Of a DNA stretch of 64,000 nucleotides, positions 62,701-64,000 are shown piece by piece. The DNA is taken from positions 62,001-126,000 of the forward strand of contig NZ_PPHG01000072.1 in the NCBI RefSeq assembly GCF_002904295.1. Reading direction: 5' to 3'. Position numbers and translations under genes: made by a program. The DNA comes from Amycolatopsis sp. CA-128772. Its GTDB lineage: Bacteria > Actinomycetota > Actinomycetes > Mycobacteriales > Pseudonocardiaceae. The first letter of the stretch is position 1. Each line of letters opens with the position of its first letter. The notes under the pieces were generated by a model. That model did no database searches and was not told the origin of the DNA. It saw nothing but the letters and a program-made list of their open reading frames with translations.

Positions 62701-64000
62701 CCTGGCCAAGCTGCCCGGCGACGCCGTCCAGCTCGTCTGGACCTTCCACCACGTCCTGCTGGACGGCTGGAGCGTCTTCCAGGTGCTCTCCGACGTCTGC
62801 ACCGCCTACGCGGCCCTGCGCGAGGGCACCGTGCCCGCGCTGCCGCACCGCCGGCCGTTCGGGGACTACGTCACCTGGCTGAGCGGCCAGACCGCCGAGG
62901 GCGCCGAGGAGTACTGGCGCCACCAGCTCGGCGACGTCACCGAGCCGACGCCGCTGCCCTACGACCGGATCCCGGGCGGTGCGCACGAATCGAGCTCGTC
63001 GACGTGGGTCAGCCGCGACCTCGACGAGGCGGCGACCGGCCGGCTGGCGGCGTTCGCCCGGCGCGAGCGGCTCACCCTCAACGCCGTCGTGCAGGGCGCG
63101 TGGGCGCTCCTGCTGGCCCGCCACAGCGGCGAGGCCGACGTCTGCTTCGGCGCCACCGTGTCCGGCCGCCCGGCCGCGCTGGCCGGCGTCGACGACATCA
63201 CCGGCATCTTCATCAACACCCTGCCCGTGCGGGTCACCGCCGACCCGGCGGCGCCGGTCGCCCGGTGGCTGCGCGACCTGCAGGCGGCGCAGGCGGAATC
63301 GCGCCGGTTCGAGCACGTCCCGCTGACCGCGGTGCAGGCGTGGAGCGGGGTCGGCGGCGGCCGGAACCTGTTCGACAGCCTCGTCGTGTTCGAGAACTAC
63401 CCGGTCACCGCGGACGACGTGGCCGCCCACGGCGTGCGGCTGCGCGACCTGCAGGCGATGGAGACGACCAACTACCCGCTCAGCGTCGTGGCCGCTCCCG
63501 GCCCGCGCCTGTCGCTCGGCCTGGGCTACGACCCGGCGCTGTTCGACGAGGCGACCGTCCGGCGGCTGGCCGGGCAGCTCGAACACCTCCTCGGCACGCT
63601 GGCCGAAGACCCGGCCCGCCCGCTGGGGGAGCTCGACGTCCTCACCGCCGCCGAACGCGACCGGGTGCTCGTCGCCTTCAACGACACCGGCCACGACGTC
63701 GCGCCGGTCACCCTGATCGAGCTGATCGAGGACCGGACGGCCCGCACGCCCGACGCCGTCGCCGTGGTTTCCCGCGAGGAAACGCTCACCTTCGCCGAAC
63801 TCGACGCCCGGGCCGGCCGGCTGGCGCGGCTGCTGGCCGCGCGCGGGGCCGGGCCGGAGCGGATCGTCGCGCTCGCACTGGGACGCTCGGTGGAGATCGT
63901 CGTCGCGCAGCTGGCCGTGCTCAAGACCGGCGCCGCCTACCTGCCGGTCGACCCGGACTACCCCGCCGAGCGGATCGCGTTCATGCTCGCCGACGCGAAG
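47732..64000 (+). CDS. Nonribosomal peptide synthetase, A-T-[C-A-T-E]x3-C-A..., open at window edge
   Basis: One uninterrupted frame of 5,423 codons from ATG 47732 (AAAGG upstream) to the right edge. Domain order: A1-T1; C1-A2-T2-E1; C2-A3-T3-E2; C3-A4-T4-E3; C4-A5 (partial). The four carrier serines (GGDSI) are at codons 49385, 52442, 56714 and 60971. It starts with adenylation, with no condensation domain before it, so it is an initiating synthetase for a free or separately acylated N-terminus. Three consecutive epimerisation domains predict D residues at positions 2, 3 and 4. Pocket codes read by eye: A1 DALLIGSVV, A2 DVFSVAIVY, A3 and A4 DAYWWGGTF (valine). All core motifs look intact. 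No MbtH-like, transport or tailoring gene is inside the window; they should lie to the right. Confidence 0.95.
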   Translation, partial: MPRNDVSVPTADDDRSVPARTLAGLFEAQAARTPGAPALTGADGTMSYAALNARANRLARLLIGRGGGPEAVVALVLPRSADLVVAQLAAAKAGAAFLPVDPDQPAERIAFVLADARPVLVVTRSSANPGIDAVPVLDLGEPGLLDGLPDTDPADADRTRPLHVDHPAYLIYTSGSTGVPKGVLVTHRGLAGFFAAMRAQYDVRPGDRVLEFSSPSFDASVLELGMALPHGAALVVPPPGPLLGDRLAEVLAGTRVTHALIPPVALATLAAEHAAALPDFRTVIVGGDACPPELVRTWAPGRRMINSYGPTEFTVVATWSDPLVPGGPPPIGRPLPEATAYVLDEALRPAATGELYLAGPELARGYLDRPGLTASRFVADPFGGPGTRMYRTGDVVRRTAAGELEFVGRADHQVKIRGFRIEPGEIEALLLSRPDVREAVVVAREDRPGVKRLVAYVAGDADPAVLRAATADRLPPYMVPAAFVPLEAMPLTHHGKLDRDALPDPDWQAQVRAAHTAPRTPAEEALAEIWADVLGVPDIGVDADFFELGGDSILGARALARIRARFGAELSPRVVFDARTIAKLAELLPDDGGPAGRIEPGTPEAVVPLSPVQRRLWVLDQQNPGSTEYNAGVGLTLSGPLDREVLRATLDALAARHESLRTTFRTVDGEGVQVVAETGTIPLRETDAEADLDAQLAAELDRPFDLATGPLTRATLIRRGADDQLLLLCQHHIITDGWSVGLLVDELAALYAGEKPDPLEIGYRDYARWHRDRLAGPLRDRQLAYWREQLAGLEPLDLPTDRPRPPVRAAEGAIRRYELPADLAGRLAELGHDTGATLFTTLTALVQVLLARYTGQDDVAVGTAVSGRDHDQLERLAGFFVNTLVLRSAVDPAQPFDAFLDRVKETTLAAFAAAEVPFDQVVDDLRPARDPSRTPLVQVLLVLQQDLVRPREAGALRLGEHDLPRPRARFDLVLEFQPQGRRFAIEYDTALFDAATIDRFAGHLRTLAEAVVAEPHRPVAGLPIMAGAELAHLHELSRGPVLDAPAATLPQLFEAQVARTPDTVAVVCKGRSLTYRELDEQAGRLARVLVERGAGPERFVAVSLPRTERILVALLGVLKSGAAYLPVDPAYPADRKELILEDAAPALLLTRDGHGPGTVPALAFDDPALLDGVSAEPLARATNPDHPAYVIHTSGSTGRPKGVVVAHRSAANLMAWAETDFRDVFRPGSTVVASTSLNFDVSVFEIFAPLMTGATVEIVRDVLALGEGEQDGRPVGLVSGVPSAFAQLLAQGAVSVRPSTVVLAGEALTLHALHDIRKALPGSRIANIYGPTESTVYATAWYHDTDRTPPIGRPIAGIHAYVLDGGMRPVPVGVPGELHLGGAGVARGYLGRPGLTAGRFVPDPFGEPGARMYRTGDVVRWTARGELEYLGRADDQVKIRGFRIEPGEVEAALRKHPDVTEAVVVARTDAGHQRLVAYVVPEAPADLREFLGASLPAHLVPSAFVPLQRLPLNPSGKLDRRALPAPDFSGGTTRVAPRTETERLLAGIWADALGLPEVGVEDNFFELGGDSILSIRLVSEAAKAGLRITTKDVFRHQTIAALAAAAGVAEVAGPVAERPAATGEVVVTPIQHWFLDTDPADPDQFVQQLSVRLADDVDEDRLRAAVATVVAHHDALRLRFRRTAGGWTQVHAEPGETDVFGAEIDVEHGPLVSAELTGTTLRLAVHHLVVDGVSWRILLEDLDHAYHGRALGARTTSFQEWAGRLAGHSFAEDLPYWQAVEGADIPLDTGGANTVASTRTVTTRLDAELTRALLQDVPGVYRTQVNDVLLAALGGALRRWTGTGRVLVDLEGHGREDLFDDVDLSRTVGWFTSMFPVALDVPGTEVATLLKSVKEQLRAIPARGLSYGVLHHLTGTAPAVRPRLSFNYLGRFEADGELYRGLERDLELRQHPADVRAHAVDVVARVSGGRLEITWFYSEQLHEEATIRTVADDLVQGLAGIVAHCTEPGAGGRTPSDFPLAGLDQAAVDRLAGDGRGVEDIYPLTPAQAGMLFHRLTGGGRHAYLQQVTFVQDGVPDPAALGRAWQRVADRTPVLRSQVVWDGVDAPVQVVHRQVALPISYRDWTTGPEDLETVLAADRAAGLDLGVVPLMRLLLAKVSATEVRVVWTFHHLLLDGWSLFQVLSDVAAALAGRPLPARRPFADHVRWLAAQDQPEAERFWRAQLSGRPEPVRLRTDRTPDGHAVESTASLRVELPAGPLRTAAQRHGLTLNTLVQGAWAVLLARHGGRPEVCFGTTVSGRPAELPGADEITGMFITTLPVLADVDEQARVADWLRDLQAAQAEARRFDHLPLARLQSWGGEFDTLLVFENYPVTAELGLRDLRGVETTNYPLSVVAYPGEDRLELLFGYDPELFDAETVAGFAGHLETLLTELATRPDEPVSRLRMLTDAEQLDLARWNDTAQDHPAATVPALFAEQVRRTPDAIAVTGAETLTYADLDARANRLARRLVGLGARRDELVALLLGRSADVVVAELAVLKAGGAYLPLDARAPRERLTALLGGVRVLVTDDAGRALAEDVHSGQIASVGELGSGPAEAPDVLIRPGNLAYVMYTSGSTGTPKGVAVTHRDVTGLARDRSFAGPAHRTVLMHSPLAFDASTYEVWVPLLNGGRVVVAPPGDIDAEVLRRLTGAHGVTALWLTAGLFRLLAQEDPACLAGVAEVWTGGDVVPGEAIRQVRAACPGLTVADGYGPTETTTFASRFVLAPGAAVPDVVPIGGPLDDMAAHVLDHGLRPVPPGAVGELYLAGTGLARGYLGQPGLTAERFLADPSGKPGARMYRTGDLVRWNRAGVLEFVGRADDQVKIRGFRVELGEIETALTAHPDVTEAVVVAAETAGTKRLVAYVVANGTPDLREFLLRSLPDYLVPAVFVPLDALPLNENGKVDRRALPAPDFVSSPGYREPATDAERLLAGIWAEVLRVERVGADDNFFELGGDSILSIQVVSRARRAGLDLMPGQVFDHPTVAALALAATPAAPAAAPAGPATGEVPLTPVQHWYLDPRPVHAGEFVQSVAVDLPVAPDPAVLRRALRELQQHHDALRLRFTADGQHYAEDVADVLDATIDLEKGPLLRAGLSGTTLTLAAHHLVVDGVSWRILLEDLDTLLAGGQLPPRTTAFGDWARTLAGHAAGGGFDDELAHWTAIDADPALPVDAAGENTYGSARSVVVRLPAEQTRAVLHDVPGAYRTQVNDVLLAALGRVLRDWTGRDRVLVDVEGHGREDLFRGLDLSRTVGWFTSIFPVELTAAGGDWGEALKAAKEQLRAVPRRGIGYGALRYLTGTAPQIDPRISFNYLGRFDHGGSLGGAAHPEQLRAHQLDVVGAVVGDELELTWHYSAGVHTEATVRRLAGALLEALTGIVGHCARPDAGGRTPSDFPLARLGQAAVDRLAGNGRTVEDIYPLTPMQSGMVFHSLVDGAAGTYLNQVRLRLTGIDDPARLARAWQRVVADTPVLRSRVVWDGLDEPVQVVDRTAGVPVVHLDWTALAGDEREREQERFLEADRAQGFDLAAAPLMRLAFARLPGGDVLVVWTFHHVLLDGWSAAQVFGEVCARYAGAAGPGHRPPFREYLRWLGEQDTAAAETHWREQLSGLRTPTPLPYDRRPVEAHRARSAASVHVSVPADGLRDLARRAGLTLNTIVQGAWGLVLSRRSGESDVVFGTTVSGRPADLPGVEAMVGLFINTLPAPVTVHDGQTVSAWLRDLQAAQARARRFDFVSLAQLQGWAGGSTLFDSILVFENYPFDADAVAAHGIGLHEEGDLQPTNYPLSVVVTPGERLSVAFDHDPDLFDRATVDRLAGHLALALERIAAAPDGRVGELDLLTEDDRELVLRTFNATAHPVPEATVVSRFADQVRRTPDAFAVDDLTYAELDARAAGLAARLIELGVGAEDRVGLLLERSAGLVVAELAVLKAGAAYVPVDQRAPASRMRLVLAEAGVSVVVTDKSEVDVHDGLVVRVDETGPPGAPDVPVRPGNLAYVMYTSGSTGQPKGVAVTHRDIVALASDRSFAGEAHRTVLLHSPQAFDASTYEVWVPLLNGGRVVVAPPGDVDADVLRSLVTGRGVTALWLTAGLFRLLAQEDPACLRGVGEVWTGGDVVPAAAVRQVRDACPGLTVVDGYGPTETTTFASRYVLAPEAAVPDAMPIGRPLDNMATYVLDEGLRPVPPGVTGELFIAGRGVSRGYLGRPGLTAERFVADPFGAPGERMYRTGDVVRWTGDGLLEFVGRADDQVKIRGFRIELGEIETALAAHPDVTETVVVARDRRLVAYVVTTGTPDLREWLQRDLPDYMVPSAFVTLDALPLSDNGKVDRRALPEPAAEPMAGYVPPRTETERVLAGVWAGVLGVPGVGVEDNFFELGGDSILSIQVVSRARRHGLALTPRDLFAHQTVAALAVAAGSAAVTVAEQGPVTGYAALTPIQHWFFAGDFGDPAGFTQSVRIERDEPYDVERLRAALATLTGHHDALRMRFTGTGQENAAAGPAEVLGAGIDVANGPLLTAELLDPAVLRLTVNHLVVDGVSWRILLEDLETAYRGGPLPPKTTSFRDWANRLAAHAEAGAFDDELPYWREALAVDAALPVDRDATGTGAGTVTTRLDAELTRALLQDVPGVYRTQVNDVLLAALGRVLAGWTGREGVLVDLEGHGREDLFDDVDLSRTVGWFTSLYPVALRIGGDWGALLKSVKEQLRAVPRRGVGYGALRYLTGTAPALAPEISFNYLGRLDGAAGSLDSAVGEGAGRAHLLDVVGRVDRDSLELTWYYARDTHTAATVGKLAADLVAALGEAVAHCAGPGAGGRTPSDFPLAGLDQRQVDRIAGDGRGVADLHPLTPMQAGMVFHGLSQEAQGVYFEQVTAVLDGVAEPKFLAEAWQHVVDRTPVLRGSVVWEDVPDPLLVVHRAARVPVTELDWRGRDREEALRELLARDREVPFDLAAAPLLRVTLAKLPGDAVQLVWTFHHVLLDGWSVFQVLSDVCTAYAALREGTVPALPHRRPFGDYVTWLSGQTAEGAEEYWRHQLGDVTEPTPLPYDRIPGGAHESSSSTWVSRDLDEAATGRLAAFARRERLTLNAVVQGAWALLLARHSGEADVCFGATVSGRPAALAGVDDITGIFINTLPVRVTADPAAPVARWLRDLQAAQAESRRFEHVPLTAVQAWSGVGGGRNLFDSLVVFENYPVTADDVAAHGVRLRDLQAMETTNYPLSVVAAPGPRLSLGLGYDPALFDEATVRRLAGQLEHLLGTLAEDPARPLGELDVLTAAERDRVLVAFNDTGHDVAPVTLIELIEDRTARTPDAVAVVSREETLTFAELDARAGRLARLLAARGAGPERIVALALGRSVEIVVAQLAVLKTGAAYLPVDPDYPAERIAFMLADAK
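47780..49500 (+). other. NRPS module 1 (A1-T1, loading)
   Basis: The adenylation domain starts at LAGLFEAQAARTPGAPAL; core motifs are YTSGSTGVPKG (about 48245), INSYGPTEFTVVATW, ELYLAGPELARGY, YRTGDVVRR and GRADHQVKIRGFRIEPGEIE. Pocket residues aligned to GrsA: D235 A236 L239 L278 I299 G301 S322 V330 V331. I cannot match this code to a substrate with confidence; the hydrophobic pocket suggests a nonpolar or aromatic residue. The carrier domain ends VDADFFELGGDSILGARAL. No epimerase follows, so residue 1 should be passed on as loaded. Confidence 0.85.
49545..53790 (+). other. NRPS module 2 (C1-A2-T2-E1)
   Basis: C1 opens VPLSPVQRRLWVLDQQNPGS and has the active site CQHHIITDGWS (about 49917), the LCL style expected after a module without E. 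A2 pocket: D235 V236 F239 S278 V299 A301 I322 V330 Y331; substrate not assigned. T2 is VEDNFFELGGDSILSIRL. E1 begins VTPIQHWFLDTDPADPDQF and has AVHHLVVDGVSWRILLEDL, VDLEGHGREDLF, SRTVGWFTSMFPVAL and SFNYLGRF, the full epimerase set. Residue 2 should be D. Confidence 0.88.
53840..58030 (+). other. NRPS module 3 (C2-A3-T3-E2), valine
   Basis: C2 opens VEDIYPLTPAQAGMLFHRL, with WTFHHLLLDGWSLFQVL (about 54235) as active site; this opening is the DCL style found after epimerases. The A3 pocket reads D235 A236 Y239 W278 W299 G301 G322 T330 F331 (plus the invariant K517), a code established for valine. T3 is DDNFFELGGDSILSIQVV. E2 has AHHLVVDGVSWRILLEDL, VDVEGHGREDLF, RTVGWFTSIFPVEL and SFNYLGRF. 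Residue 3: D-Val. Confidence 0.9.
58080..62290 (+). other. NRPS module 4 (C3-A4-T4-E3), valine
   Basis: C3 opens VEDIYPLTPMQSGMVFHSLV and has WTFHHVLLDGWSAAQVF (about 58490). The A4 pocket is the same as A3 (DAYWWGGTF), and long stretches of A4 match A3 almost base for base, so the module looks like a duplicate. T4 is EDNFFELGGDSILSIQVV. E3 has VNHLVVDGVSWRILLEDL, in which the first His of the HH pair is Asn while the catalytic second His is kept, then VDLEGHGREDLF, RTVGWFTSLYPVAL and SFNYLGRL. Residue 4: D-Val. Confidence 0.9.
62340..64000 (+). other. NRPS module 5 (C4 and the start of A5)
   Basis: C4 opens VADLHPLTPMQAGMVFHGLS and has WTFHHVLLDGWSVFQVL (about 62740), again the form found after an epimerase. 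A5 starts near 63711 (LIELIEDRTARTPDAVAVVS) and is cut after PVDPDYPAERIAFMLADAK, before any pocket residue, so its substrate cannot be read. The synthetase continues to the right. Confidence 0.88.

Noticed and set aside
48371..63694. Very long minus-strand open frames opposite the NRPS (48371-58969 and 59045-63694)
   Set aside because: They are in fixed register with the sense gene, have low-complexity Arg/Gly/Pro/Val composition and no domain. They arise because G/C-ending codons avoid stops on the opposite strand.
1..64000. CRISPR arrays, tRNA/rRNA genes, insertion sequences, integrases
   Set aside because: No regularly spaced repeats, tRNA-like ends or transposase motifs were seen on either strand.

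Overview
The window is high-GC actinomycete chromosome. Very high GC at third codon positions, frequent GTG starts, twin-arginine exports, a type VII (ESX-like) toxin locus, an F420-type oxidoreductase and a giant NRPS all point to a filamentous actinomycete, most likely a member of Pseudonocardiaceae such as Amycolatopsis. That placement is inferred from style and gene content, not from a marker gene. I see no tRNA, rRNA, CRISPR array, transposase or integrase.

Region 1 (1-14.8 kb) is a patchwork of short regulator/enzyme pairs. It starts with the 5' end of a RidA-like gene on the minus strand. Then come a TetR gene divergent from a membrane protein (two operator-like palindromes), a WXG-type toxin/immunity locus, TetR-SRPBCC-DUF1304, an aldo/keto reductase divergent from a LysR gene with a textbook ATAC-N7-GTAT box, a quinone oxidoreductase followed by a frameshifted EthD gene, a SigG-like sigma factor, an AraC-VOC pair, an HxlR/VOC divergent pair, a hollowed-out CopC/cupredoxin pair, and an XRE/NmrA divergent pair.

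Region 2 (14.8-18.3 kb) is a decayed zone. It holds a HEAT-repeat protein that looks like the C-terminal half of a NACHT protein, a GH62 arabinofuranosidase remnant, and an SPFH/band-7 remnant. Region 3 (18.2-26.5 kb) has a TIGR01777-TspO-DUF2269 operon behind 11-bp-phased direct repeats, three signal-like membrane proteins (one with a bacterial amyloid-like motif), two small secreted proteins, and a latex-clearing protein (Lcp) divergent from a tandem-HTH TetR regulator.

Region 4 (26.5-29.1 kb) is an unrecognised 467-residue protein coupled to a trypsin-like protease that has no signal peptide. This is the best candidate here for an undescribed two-gene system. Region 5 (29.1-43.3 kb) is a secreted plant-polysaccharide block: a feruloyl-esterase-like protein and a GH95 alpha-fucosidase (both ending in ricin-type lectin domains), then GH10 xylanase and two GH43 enzymes carrying CBM2/CBM6 modules, all on the minus strand. 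An LLM/Lrp pair follows, then a multiply frameshifted GH78 rhamnosidase behind an intact LacI-type operator.

Region 6 (43.3-64 kb) contains an MBL-fold/AraC divergent pair, a secreted TAP-like hydrolase, a 971-bp intergenic region, and one NRPS gene that runs from 47,732 to the window edge without a stop (5,423 codons). Its order is A-T, C-A-T-E, C-A-T-E, C-A-T-E, C-A(partial), so it starts without a condensation domain and has three successive epimerising modules. Modules 3 and 4 share the binding-pocket code DAYWWGGTFK (valine). The predicted product begins X1, D-X2, D-Val, D-Val, X5.
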